Source of the DNA: Reyranella sp.
Lineage (GTDB): Bacteria; Pseudomonadota; Alphaproteobacteria; Reyranellales; Reyranellaceae
Reading direction: 5' to 3'
Assembly: GCF_030651995.1 (NCBI RefSeq)
Contig: NZ_JAUSBN010000071.1
Location: 54,133 to 118,132, forward strand
Length of the DNA: 64,000 bases
The position numbers and the translations under genes were made by a program. Under the pieces are notes generated by a model, which made no database searches, was not told where the DNA came from, and saw nothing but the letters and a program-made list of their open reading frames with translations. Below are positions 35,946 through 44,152 of this stretch, piece after piece. Position 1 is the first letter of the stretch. Each line of letters begins with the position of its first letter.

Positions 35946-36965
35946 ATGTCGGCCAAGCGCGCCCTGATCACGGGCATCACTGGAATGGTCGGGTCGCACC
36001 TTGCCGAGTACATCCTGAAGCACACCGACTGGGAGATCATCGGCCTCCTGCGCTGGCGCAGCCCTCTCGACAATCTCAGCGCCATCGTCGGTCCGATCAA
36101 TTCGGGCTCCCGGGTTCGCCTGGTCTACGGCGACCTGCGAGACACTCTCTCCATCCAGCGCTGCGTCGAATCGGCAAAGCCGGACTATGTGTTCCATCTG
36201 GCCGCCCAGAGCTTTCCCCGCACCAGCTTCGACTCCCCGCTCGACACGATGGACACCAACATCCTCGGGACGGTGCGGGTCCTGGACGCCCTGCGCACGA
36301 CGGCTCCGGATGCCGTCATCCACGTCTGCGCTTCCTCCGAGGTCTTCGGCCGGGTGCCGAAGGAAAAGCTGCCGATCTCCGAGGAATGCAGCTTCCACCC
36401 CGCCTCGCCTTACGCCATCTCCAAGGTCGGTACCGATCTCGTCGGCCGCTTCTATGCCGAGGCCTATGGCATGAAGGTCATGACCACGCGCATGTTCACG
36501 CATACCGGCCCGCGCCGCGGCGACGTGTTCGCGGAATCGACCTTCGCCAAGCAGATTGCAATGATCGAGCACGGCCTGGTTCCGCCGGTGGTCAAGGTCG
36601 GCAACCTGGAATCGCTGCGCACCGTGGCCGACGTGCGCGATGCCGTGCGCGCCTACTATCTTCTCGTGACGAAGGATCCGGTCGCGGGCGCCTACTACAA
36701 TATCGGCGGCACCCATTCCTGCACCGTCGGAAACATCCTCGAGCATCTCATCGCGCTGTCGCCGAAGCGTGCGGAAATCAAGGTCGAGGTCGACCCGGAC
36801 CGGCTTCGCCCCATCGATGCCGATCTCCAGGTACCCGATACGTCGAAGTTCGAGCAGCACACCGGCTGGCGACCCGAAATTCCCTTCGAGCAGACGATGC
36901 ACGATCTGCTCGACTATTGGCGGCAGCGTGTCGCCGTCGAGGGCAACCGTTTCCTGACGCGATAG
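35946..36965 (+). CDS. GDP-sugar 4,6-dehydratase (GDP-heptose dehydratase-like)
   Basis: Extended SDR of 339 residues with GITGMVGSH at the nucleotide site, the dehydratase dyad region CASSEVFG and an intact PYAISKVGTD (Y-x3-K). TDWEIIGLLRWRSPLDNL and RMFTHTGPRRGDVFAESTF resemble the heptose 4,6-dehydratase (DmhA-like) branch of GDP-mannose dehydratases rather than rhamnose enzymes. With HddA, GmhB and HddC it would convert GDP-D-glycero-D-manno-heptose to the 4-keto-6-deoxy form. ATG at 35946 chosen with GAGAGG upstream; 35901 is a longer alternative. Confidence 0.82.
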   Translation: MSAKRALITGITGMVGSHLAEYILKHTDWEIIGLLRWRSPLDNLSAIVGPINSGSRVRLVYGDLRDTLSIQRCVESAKPDYVFHLAAQSFPRTSFDSPLDTMDTNILGTVRVLDALRTTAPDAVIHVCASSEVFGRVPKEKLPISEECSFHPASPYAISKVGTDLVGRFYAEAYGMKVMTTRMFTHTGPRRGDVFAESTFAKQIAMIEHGLVPPVVKVGNLESLRTVADVRDAVRAYYLLVTKDPVAGAYYNIGGTHSCTVGNILEHLIALSPKRAEIKVEVDPDRLRPIDADLQVPDTSKFEQHTGWRPEIPFEQTMHDLLDYWRQRVAVEGNRFLTR

Positions 36966-36993
36966 CCAGAAGAACCGAACAGAGCATCCAAAG

Positions 36994-38031
36994 ATGAAGC
37001 GCCCTGCGGCAAGCGACAACATGTCGATGGCAATGTCGAGGACACCCTACCGCGTGTCGTTCTTCGGCGGCGGGACCGACTATCCCGAATGGTACCGGGA
37101 ACATGGTGGCAGCGTGCTGTCGATGGCCATCAACAGGTACTGCTACATCGTCGGGCGTCATCTGCCCCCCTTCTTCGCGACCCGCCACAGGGTGGTCTGG
37201 TCCCACATCGAAACCGTCAACTCCATCTCCGAGATCCTGCATCCGGCGGTTCGGGCGGGACTGCAGTACATGGAGTTCGACAACGAACGGGGCGTCGAAA
37301 TCCATCACCAGGGCGATCTTCCGGCCCGCTCGGGCATCGGCTCGAGTTCCTCCTTTTCCGTGGGACTGATCAACGTCCTCCACGCGATGCGCGGGCAGAC
37401 GATCAACAAGCGCGATCTCGCCAACGCCGCGATCCACCTGGAGCGCGACATTCTCCAGGAGACGGTGGGATGCCAGGATCAGGTGGCCAGCGCCTATGGC
37501 GGCCTGAACGTCATCAGCTTTGGAACCGATGGCGCGATCGACGTCGTTCCGCTGGACCTGTCGGGCCAGAACCAGCAGAAACTCGAGGACTGGCTTCTTC
37601 TCTTCTACACGGGCACCACCAGGCTTTCCTCGGCGATCGCCAAGATGCTGGTCTCCAATCTCGCCACGAAGAGCAACCATCTCCGGCGCATGCACGCGAT
37701 GGTCGAACCCGCCGCGAAGCAGCTTCGCTCCGGCGACCTCGAATCGTTCGGGAAATTCCTGGACGAAGCCTGGCAGCTCAAGCGCCAGTTGTCGGACGGC
37801 GTCACGACGACCAGCATCGACGATGTCTACTCGGCCGCCCTGTCCGCCGGCGCGCTCGGCGGCAAGCTGCTCGGCGCCGGCGGCGCCGGTTTCATGGCGT
37901 TCATCGTGCCGCCCGAGAAGCAGCCGCGGGTCCGGGCCGCCCTCTCCCATCTTCTCCACGTGCCGGCGGGGATCGACTTCACCGGATCGACGATCGTCTA
38001 CCGCCAGCTCGAAACACTGCCGCAATCCTGA
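36994..38031 (+). CDS. hddA: GHMP-family sugar kinase (HddA-like)
   Basis: Kinase of 345 residues related to D-glycero-alpha-D-manno-heptose-7-phosphate 1-kinase. SRTPYRVSFFGGGTDYPEW near the N-terminus is the HddA signature and the ATP motif LPARSGIGSSSSF is at 109-121; GGKLLGAGGAGFMAF is GHMP motif 3. Alternative starts at 37021-37033 would put the signature at the very N-terminus as in characterised homologues; none has a clear Shine-Dalgarno sequence. It lies 28 bp after the dehydratase and 17 bp before the RmlC-like gene. Confidence 0.85.
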   Translation: MKRPAASDNMSMAMSRTPYRVSFFGGGTDYPEWYREHGGSVLSMAINRYCYIVGRHLPPFFATRHRVVWSHIETVNSISEILHPAVRAGLQYMEFDNERGVEIHHQGDLPARSGIGSSSSFSVGLINVLHAMRGQTINKRDLANAAIHLERDILQETVGCQDQVASAYGGLNVISFGTDGAIDVVPLDLSGQNQQKLEDWLLLFYTGTTRLSSAIAKMLVSNLATKSNHLRRMHAMVEPAAKQLRSGDLESFGKFLDEAWQLKRQLSDGVTTTSIDDVYSAALSAGALGGKLLGAGGAGFMAFIVPPEKQPRVRAALSHLLHVPAGIDFTGSTIVYRQLETLPQS

Positions 38032-38048
38032 AATCGACGGGAATTCAC

Positions 38049-38555
38049 ATGGAGACCTTCGCGACACCCCTCGACTCCGTCAGGCTGATCAAGCCGCCGA
38101 CGATCTTCGAGGATTTCCGCGGTCAGTATGTCGAGACCTACAACGAACGCCTCTACCGCGAGGCCGGGATCGACCAGCACTTCATCCAGGACGACATTTC
38201 GGTGTCGCGCCGGCATGTGCTGCGAGGCATCCACGGCGACGACAAGACCTGGAAGCTGATCTCCTGCCTGCAGGGCAGCTTCTACATGGTCGTGATCAAC
38301 AACGACCCCCAGTCCTCACAGTACCGGAAGTGGACGTCGTTCACCCTGTCCGAGAGCAACCGGCTTCAGGTGCTGGTGCCGCCCAAGTTCGGCAATGGTC
38401 ATGTCGTCATGAGCGAACAGGCGATCTTCCACTACAAGCAGACCACGGACTACGACCGATCGGGCCAGTTCACGCTGGTCTGGAACGACCCGGCCCTGAA
38501 CATCTGGTGGCCGGTCAAGGATCCGATCGTCTCGGTACGGGACCAGGGCGGCTGA
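38049..38555 (+). CDS. RmlC-like sugar-nucleotide 3,5-epimerase
   Basis: Cupin-fold protein of 168 residues. The catalytic histidine lies in VLRGIHGDD and the conserved lysine in TWKLISC; FHYKQTTDY provides the expected tyrosine. It differs from dTDP-rhamnose RmlC in being shorter and lacking the RGLHFQ context. Next to a GDP-heptose dehydratase it may act as a C3/C5 epimerase of a GDP-4-keto-6-deoxy-heptose, as in Campylobacter and Yersinia heptose pathways (inference). Confidence 0.82.
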   Translation: METFATPLDSVRLIKPPTIFEDFRGQYVETYNERLYREAGIDQHFIQDDISVSRRHVLRGIHGDDKTWKLISCLQGSFYMVVINNDPQSSQYRKWTSFTLSESNRLQVLVPPKFGNGHVVMSEQAIFHYKQTTDYDRSGQFTLVWNDPALNIWWPVKDPIVSVRDQGG

Positions 38556-38565
38556 CCGCCTTCCC

Positions 38566-39723
38566 TCAGCGTCCTGCCTCGCCGGGGAATCCCGAGAGTT
38601 CATCGACCGCGCCGGCCAGGTGATAGAGACTTGTCGCCGGCATGAACTCGCCGAGCGGCGTTCCGTCCTGATCGAGGCGATCCACCCATCCACCTTTCGG
38701 GGCTGGCTCCAGAAAGCGCCGGTGGAGCGCCTGCGTCGATGCCGCGGCCCTCTCCATGGCGCCCATCCGCCCGCGCAACGCTTCGGCCAGATCGCTCTTG
38801 ATCGCCTCGGTCATCGGCCACAAGCGACGCGAGGCTTTCGCGAGCCCGCCATCCTGGTGAACCTCATCGACGAGCAGCCCGTCCGCGTCGAAGCCCGCGC
38901 GACCGGCGTGTTCGTATAACCTCTCGACGATCGATCCGACGCGACTGTCGCCGCTCGCCCTTTCATAACGACGCAACAGCCAGCACCATTCGAAATGGTG
39001 CCCCGGCTCGACGATCGCGCCAGCGCCGGAGAGAGGCCTCAGCGCGGTGTCGAAGTATTCGAGAAGCACGCCCGGCCGATCCTGAAAGAACCTCGAGAGG
39101 AACAGGTCGAACAGCTTTCCGCTTCTCTCCAGAAAGTGGCGGTCTCCCGAGCACTCCCATAGGGCGAGCATGGCCTCGAACAGATGCATGTGCGGATTCT
39201 GCCGGCGAGGCCCTTCCCGCGCGGGCACGGTCTCGAGATAGCCACCCCCCTGCGGTGCTGTCATTTCACGGTCCAGGAAGGCGATCGTGTCGCGGGCAAC
39301 GGCCAGTCCCTCCTGTTTGCCGGTTGCCTGCACGTAGGACGCAACCGCCAGAAGGACGAATGCGTGCGCATAAAAGTCGCGCGTGGCATCGACGACGCTT
39401 CCATCCCGGGCAATCGAGAACGCCCATCCATCGCGGCCATCGGGCCGGAAATAGTCCCTCTTCATCGCGGCGAACGCGCGTTCGACGAGTTCGTCCGAGC
39501 CGGGATGCCATAGCCGGCGCTTCGCAAGCGCATAGACAAAAATCTGGCGGGCCTGGACGAGCAGCCGGATCGGAACCTGCCGACGGGGCTCTCTTCCGAA
39601 TGTCAGGCCTTCCTCGAAACGTCCGGCTTCCGCATCGAATCCCGACGTCGCCCAAAGAGGCAGGGCCTGCTCGCGCATCCATGACACCATGAACGTCGCA
39701 GCTGATCGAACATCCTGGAACAT
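38566..39723 (-). CDS. AGE-family epimerase/isomerase
   Basis: (alpha/alpha)6-barrel protein of 385 residues of the N-acylglucosamine 2-epimerase / mannose isomerase family. Conserved residues are in NPHMHLFEAMLALWE and PGHHFEWCWLL (two catalytic histidines), and YLETVPA. The ATG at 39723 has CCGGAG about nine bases before it; a TTG three codons upstream sits directly on that element and is rejected. It may supply mannose or a similar precursor. Convergent with the RmlC-like gene, 10 bp apart. Confidence 0.85.
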   Translation of the reverse strand: MFQDVRSAATFMVSWMREQALPLWATSGFDAEAGRFEEGLTFGREPRRQVPIRLLVQARQIFVYALAKRRLWHPGSDELVERAFAAMKRDYFRPDGRDGWAFSIARDGSVVDATRDFYAHAFVLLAVASYVQATGKQEGLAVARDTIAFLDREMTAPQGGGYLETVPAREGPRRQNPHMHLFEAMLALWECSGDRHFLERSGKLFDLFLSRFFQDRPGVLLEYFDTALRPLSGAGAIVEPGHHFEWCWLLRRYERASGDSRVGSIVERLYEHAGRAGFDADGLLVDEVHQDGGLAKASRRLWPMTEAIKSDLAEALRGRMGAMERAAASTQALHRRFLEPAPKGGWVDRLDQDGTPLGEFMPATSLYHLAGAVDELSGFPGEAGR

Positions 39724-39759
39724 CAGGCTCAACTCCGGACACGCGCTGAGCGCGGGTTC

Positions 39760-40803
39760 CTATGCTTTGAGCAGAGAGTCGGCACGTTCTTTCGGCACGG
39801 CCACGACGTTGGGGGACAGCGGCGCTCCCTCGACGGCGCACTCGGGCCAGCCGCCGGCCTGAGAGAAGGTGAGTATCTGGTAGTTCAGCTCCTGCCGAAG
39901 CACCGCGAGCAGGGTTTCCGCGCTCTGGCCCTGCGCGTGCAAAGCCCGCTCGTTCAGTTCCATCAGGAGCACCGGCCTCGTTGTCGCCAGCACCTTGCGC
40001 GCACCGGCCACGACACCGGCTTCGCCGCCTTCGACATCGATCTTGACCATGTCGACCTGCGACAATCCCTGCCTCGCCACCACGGCATCGAGTGTGTCCA
40101 GCGGGACGCGCTCCGAACTTGCGCGCACGACGTCGTCATGCGCGAAGTCGCCCAGCGTGTTGTGGCCGGCGTGGACGCCATGGGCGAGATGCAGGTCGAC
40201 GAACCCCGCCTCGGCGCCGAGCGCCGCGGCGACCACCTGGACGTTGTCGAGGCCGTTGCGGCCGAGATTGCGCTGGAGGTGCGCGCGCTCGCGCGAACTC
40301 GGCTCCACGGCAATCACCCTGCCCGCGGGGCCGACGCGACGGGCGGCAAACAGCGTGTAATAGCCGTCGTTGGCGCCGACATCGATGAACACCATGCCGG
40401 GCTTCAGCACGCGATCGACGAAGGCGAATTCGTTGGGCTCGAAGGAGCCGCAGACATAGAGGCAGAGGCTGTTGTCGTTGCCCAGCGTCACATCCACCGT
40501 CGTGCCGCCGTGCCAGCGCACGGTGAGCGGGACCGCCAGATCCTTTTCACGGGCTGCTTCCCAGAGGGCACCGCGCCGGCAGGCCAACCAGCGCCGATGG
40601 TCGTAATATTCCTCGGCAAACCGCCAGCCGGGCCGCGGCTCGAGCCGCGGGGTGCCTGGCGCCAGGATGGAGGCATAGGCAGCACCGATCGTGGGGGCCC
40701 GCACGATCAGCCAGCGGCCCATATTGTCGAGATGATAGCCAATGCCGGAGCAAACCCGTTCCCAGGCGCCGGCAACGCTGATCGAACGGCGGGCCGCTCT
40801 CAT
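39760..40803 (-). CDS. FkbM family methyltransferase
   Basis: Protein of 347 residues with VFIDVGANDGYYTLFAAR as AdoMet motif I, VIAVEPSSRERAHLQRNL as motif II and VDMVKIDVEGGEAGVV, the FkbM signature. The N-terminal ~120 residues are an additional domain. ATG at 40803 preferred over an in-frame TTG seven codons upstream, though its Shine-Dalgarno match is poor. Likely O-methylates a surface sugar. It lies 36 bp upstream of the AGE gene on the same strand. Confidence 0.85.
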   Translation of the reverse strand: MRAARRSISVAGAWERVCSGIGYHLDNMGRWLIVRAPTIGAAYASILAPGTPRLEPRPGWRFAEEYYDHRRWLACRRGALWEAAREKDLAVPLTVRWHGGTTVDVTLGNDNSLCLYVCGSFEPNEFAFVDRVLKPGMVFIDVGANDGYYTLFAARRVGPAGRVIAVEPSSRERAHLQRNLGRNGLDNVQVVAAALGAEAGFVDLHLAHGVHAGHNTLGDFAHDDVVRASSERVPLDTLDAVVARQGLSQVDMVKIDVEGGEAGVVAGARKVLATTRPVLLMELNERALHAQGQSAETLLAVLRQELNYQILTFSQAGGWPECAVEGAPLSPNVVAVPKERADSLLKA

Positions 40804-40908
40804 GCCTGAACTTTTTGCCCCCAACTATGCGACCGTTCGGCTAACGTACCCACCGCCAAGCGTCAAGCGTGCCTGTGTGTTGCCATTTTCTGTCTTTAGT
40901 GGCGTCCA

Positions 40909-40937
40909 TTGCAGCTAACGTGCTGCGGAAATATAAT
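40909..40937 (+). promoter_or_regulatory. Strong sigma-70-like promoter for surA
   Basis: TTGCAG, 17 bases, TATAAT. Transcription would begin near 40944, just downstream of the ATG at 40940. This favours the later in-frame ATG at 40967 as the true surA start. Confidence 0.6.
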
Positions 40938-40966
40938 GAATGTCCCTCTCACACGCCGCCGGTGAA

Positions 40967-42274
40967 ATGTTCGCGCCTCTCCCCCGCGCTCTCGTCGTCC
41001 TCACGATCCTGCTGCTGCCCGCTGCGGCGTCCGCCCAAAGGCCGACGACTCAAGGAGCGGCAGCGCAGACCGCGCCCGGCCCGGGCTCGCGTGTGTTGGC
41101 CCGCGTCAACGATGACGCCATTACCGACTTCGACCTGTCGCAGCGGGTGTTGTTCGCCATCAAGACGTCGGGCCTCCAGGACAGTCCTGACCTGCGCCAG
41201 CGCATGGCGCCGCAGATGCTGCGGCAGATGATCGACGAACGCCTTCAGGTACAGGATTCGAAGAAGCTCGGCGTCAAGCCGACGGATGCCGAGATTCAGA
41301 ACCGTTATTCGGAAATCGAGCGCGCCGCCGGCCTCGGCCGCGGCCAGTTCCGGCAATACCTGCAAAGCGTCGGCATCACCCCCGACATCGCCACGCAGCA
41401 GATCGAGGCGCAAATCGCCTGGGCCAAGATCATCCGCCGAAAGGTCCGCTCCCAGGTCGACGTCTCCGACGCGGAGGTCGACGATGCGATGAGTCGCATG
41501 CGTTCGAATGTCGGCAAGACCGAAACCCGCGTCGCCGAGATCTTCGTGCCGGTCGACCGGGCCGATTCGGTGGAGGAAGGGAAGCGAAGCGCGGACCGTA
41601 TCATGGAGCAGTTGCGGCGCGGCGCTCCGTTTGCCGCCGTCGCGCAGCAATTCTCGCAGGGCGCCTCCGCGGCGGCCGGCGGCGACCTTGGCTGGGTTCT
41701 GCCGGGCGCGCTCGATCCCTCGCTCGAGGCGGCGATCGAGAGGGTGCAGCCCCGGACCTTCTCCGACCCGGTCCGCTCGGCATCCGGATGGCACATCCTC
41801 TATGTCGTCGATCGTCGGCCTTTCGCCGCGGCGCGGCCCGACGACGTGAAGCTCAACCTGGTCCAGATGACTCTGGCCCTGCCCACCAACGCATCACCGG
41901 AAGAAACCAGCCGGGCGACCGCCGAGGCCCAGAAGGCGATGTCGGGCGTCCGCCAATGCTCCGACCTTCACGTCCAGGCCCGCCAGGTCAAGGGCAGCAC
42001 GTCGGGTGACCTGAACGGTCTCAGGGTCGGCGATCTAGCCGCAAACCCACAGATGTACGAGCAGTTGCCGCGCCTCCCCATCGGCGGCACGGCCGGCCCG
42101 TTCCGGGTCGCCGAGGGCCTGCAGGTGGTTGCGCTGTGCAGCAAGTCCGGCGGCGACGGCCTGCCGACCCGCGACGCGATCTCCCAGCAGCTCCTCATCC
42201 AGAAGCTCGACGCGGCCGGACGCCGGTACATGCGCGATCTCCGCCGCCAGGCCACGATCGACATCAAGTCGTGA
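40967..42274 (+). CDS. surA: Periplasmic peptidyl-prolyl isomerase chaperone SurA
   Basis: Outer-membrane protein chaperone, 435 residues. From the ATG at 40967 the protein begins with a signal peptide (PLPRALVVLTILLLPAAASAQ). The SurA N-terminal domain follows (RVLARVNDDAITDFDLSQRV, then RQMIDERLQVQDSKKLGV). A parvulin domain follows (AAVAQQFSQGASAAAGGDLG with FSDPVRSASGWHILYV), then a second, degenerate one. An earlier ATG at 40940 adds nine residues but overlaps the promoter. First gene of surA-pdxA-ksgA; lptD, the frequent upstream neighbour, is absent. Confidence 0.9.
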   Translation: MFAPLPRALVVLTILLLPAAASAQRPTTQGAAAQTAPGPGSRVLARVNDDAITDFDLSQRVLFAIKTSGLQDSPDLRQRMAPQMLRQMIDERLQVQDSKKLGVKPTDAEIQNRYSEIERAAGLGRGQFRQYLQSVGITPDIATQQIEAQIAWAKIIRRKVRSQVDVSDAEVDDAMSRMRSNVGKTETRVAEIFVPVDRADSVEEGKRSADRIMEQLRRGAPFAAVAQQFSQGASAAAGGDLGWVLPGALDPSLEAAIERVQPRTFSDPVRSASGWHILYVVDRRPFAAARPDDVKLNLVQMTLALPTNASPEETSRATAEAQKAMSGVRQCSDLHVQARQVKGSTSGDLNGLRVGDLAANPQMYEQLPRLPIGGTAGPFRVAEGLQVVALCSKSGGDGLPTRDAISQQLLIQKLDAAGRRYMRDLRRQATIDIKS

Positions 42275-42296
42275 CGCCGCGGCTGATGAATCGGCC

Positions 42297-43295
42297 ATGA
42301 CCGCAACAGCGCCGCTCGCCGTGACCATGGGCGAGCCGGCCGGCGTTGGCGGCGAACTCAGCCTGAAGGCCTGGCAGGCGCGACGCACTGGCAGCCGTCC
42401 TTTCTTCGTGCTCGACGATCCGGACCGCCTTGCCGCACTTACGCGCAGGCTCGGGATCGACGTGCCCTTGCGCGAGATCTCCGGTCCCGGGGAAGCCGCT
42501 TCGGTTTTCTCCGGTGCCTTGCCCGTGCTCGCGGTTCGCCTCGGCGCGCCCTCGACGCCCGGCCGGCCGGACGTCGCGAACGCCGCCGCCACGATCGAGG
42601 CGATCGAACGGGCCGTGCGGTTTGCCCAGGAGGGCATCGTCGCCGGGATCGTCACCAATCCGATCCAGAAGAAGACACTGCAGGATGAGGGGTTCCGCCA
42701 TCCCGGCCATACGGAATTTCTGGCCGAACTCGCCGGGGGAGTCGACGTCGCGATGATGCTGGCATGCCCCCAGCTCAGGGTGGTGCCGGTGACCATCCAT
42801 CTGTCGCTGGCCGAAGCGGTGCGCGCCCTCCGTGAGGAGGCGATCGTGCGCGCGGGCCGGATCACGGCCCTGGGGTTGCGCACGCTGTTCGGCATCGAGC
42901 GTCCGCGGCTGGCCGTGGCCGCCCTCAATCCGCACGCCGGCGAACAGGGCGCCATGGGTGACGAAGAGCGCCGCATCATCATGCCCGCCATCGAGGCTCT
43001 GCGGCGCGAGGGGATCGAGGCGAGCGGACCGGCGCCGGCCGACACGCTGTTCCATGCCGCGGCGCGGCCGGCCTATGACGTCGCGCTGTGCATGTATCAC
43101 GACCAGGCGCTGATCCCGATCAAGACCATCGACTTCGCCGGCGGGGTCAACGTCACGCTCGGACTGCCGTTCGTGCGCACCTCGCCCGATCACGGCACCG
43201 CGCTCGATATCGCCGGGACCGGCCGCGCCGATCCGACGAGCCTTCTCGCGGCCATCGACATGGCGGACGAGATGGCGCGCCGGCGCCGGCACTGA
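42297..43295 (+). CDS. pdxA: 4-hydroxythreonine-4-phosphate dehydrogenase
   Basis: Pyridoxal phosphate synthesis enzyme, 332 residues. VTMGEPAGVGGEL at the start, GFRHPGHTEFLAEL with metal-binding His, AALNPHAGEQGAMG and CMYHDQALIPIKT (catalytic His/Asp region) are PdxA hallmarks. Co-directional with surA (22-bp gap) and ksgA (2-bp gap). No strong Shine-Dalgarno sequence; translation is probably coupled. Confidence 0.96.
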   Translation: MTATAPLAVTMGEPAGVGGELSLKAWQARRTGSRPFFVLDDPDRLAALTRRLGIDVPLREISGPGEAASVFSGALPVLAVRLGAPSTPGRPDVANAAATIEAIERAVRFAQEGIVAGIVTNPIQKKTLQDEGFRHPGHTEFLAELAGGVDVAMMLACPQLRVVPVTIHLSLAEAVRALREEAIVRAGRITALGLRTLFGIERPRLAVAALNPHAGEQGAMGDEERRIIMPAIEALRREGIEASGPAPADTLFHAAARPAYDVALCMYHDQALIPIKTIDFAGGVNVTLGLPFVRTSPDHGTALDIAGTGRADPTSLLAAIDMADEMARRRRH

Positions 43296-43297
43296 AC

Positions 43298-44131
43298 ATG
43301 GACGGCGTCGCCGCATTGCCGCCCTTGCGGGAGACCATCGCGGCGCACGGCCTCGATGCGAGAAAGCGTTTCGGCCAGCATTTCCTGCTCGACCTCAACC
43401 TGACGCGCCGCATCGCCCGCGCCGCGGCACCGCTCGGCGAAGGGACCGTTATCGAGATCGGCCCGGGTCCCGGAGGCCTCACCCGTGCACTGCTCCTGGA
43501 AGGCGCCGGCCGTGTCGTCGCGGTCGAGGTCGATGCCCGGGCGTTCGGGCCCCTGCTCGAGTTGCAGGCTGCGGCCGATGGGCGGCTCGATCTGGTCGAA
43601 GCCGATGCCCTGAAGATCGAGCCCCGGGACCTCGGCGCCGCGCCCCTCCGGATCGTCGCCAATCTGCCCTACAACGTGTCGACCGCCCTGCTGGTGCGCT
43701 GGCTTCATGCCGCGAACGACATCGCCGACATGGTCCTGATGTTCCAGAAGGAAGTCGTCGACCGCCTGGTGGCTGTGCCGCGGACGAAGGATTATGGCCG
43801 CCTCTCGGTGCTTGCCCAGCATGTCTGCGAGGTGCGCCGCCTGTTCGATGTCGCGCCGACGGCGTTCGTGCCGCCCCCGAAGGTCACGTCTGCCGTCGCG
43901 CGACTGACGCCCCGGCCCCAAACGGCACGCCTGGCCGATCTGAGACCGCTGGAGCGGGTTACGGCCGCCGCCTTCGGCCAGCGCCGCAAGATGCTGCGCG
44001 GCTCTCTGGCGAGTGTTTATGCCGATCCGGTGGCCACGCTCGAGCGACTCGGCCTGAAGCCGACAGCCCGGGCCGAGGAACTCTCGGTCGATGACTTTGT
44101 CAGGCTGGCAGGCGCTCTTGACAGTGAGTGA
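43298..44131 (+). CDS. ksgA: 16S rRNA dimethyladenosine methyltransferase
   Basis: Dimethylates A1518/A1519 of 16S rRNA, 277 residues. KRFGQHFLLDLNLTRRI, the AdoMet motif VIEIGPGPGGLTRALL and the NLPYNVST catalytic motif are all present, as is the C-terminal FGQRRKMLRGSL. Its stop codon lies inside the palindrome controlling plsC. Confidence 0.97.
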   Translation: MDGVAALPPLRETIAAHGLDARKRFGQHFLLDLNLTRRIARAAAPLGEGTVIEIGPGPGGLTRALLLEGAGRVVAVEVDARAFGPLLELQAAADGRLDLVEADALKIEPRDLGAAPLRIVANLPYNVSTALLVRWLHAANDIADMVLMFQKEVVDRLVAVPRTKDYGRLSVLAQHVCEVRRLFDVAPTAFVPPPKVTSAVARLTPRPQTARLADLRPLERVTAAAFGQRRKMLRGSLASVYADPVATLERLGLKPTARAEELSVDDFVRLAGALDSE

Positions 44132-44146
44132 GCGCTCACTAATATT
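44118..44146 (+). promoter_or_regulatory. plsC promoter with perfect 14-bp operator palindrome
   Basis: A consensus -35 TTGACA at 44118-44123 and a -10-like AATATT at 44141-44146 are separated by 17 bases. The last 14 of those bases, 44127-44140, form the perfect palindrome AGTGAGCGCTCACT. This is the layout of a TetR-type repressor operator. Transcription would start about where the plsC ATG lies (44153), suggesting a leaderless message. Confidence 0.55.
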
Positions 44147-44152
44147 GACTTT

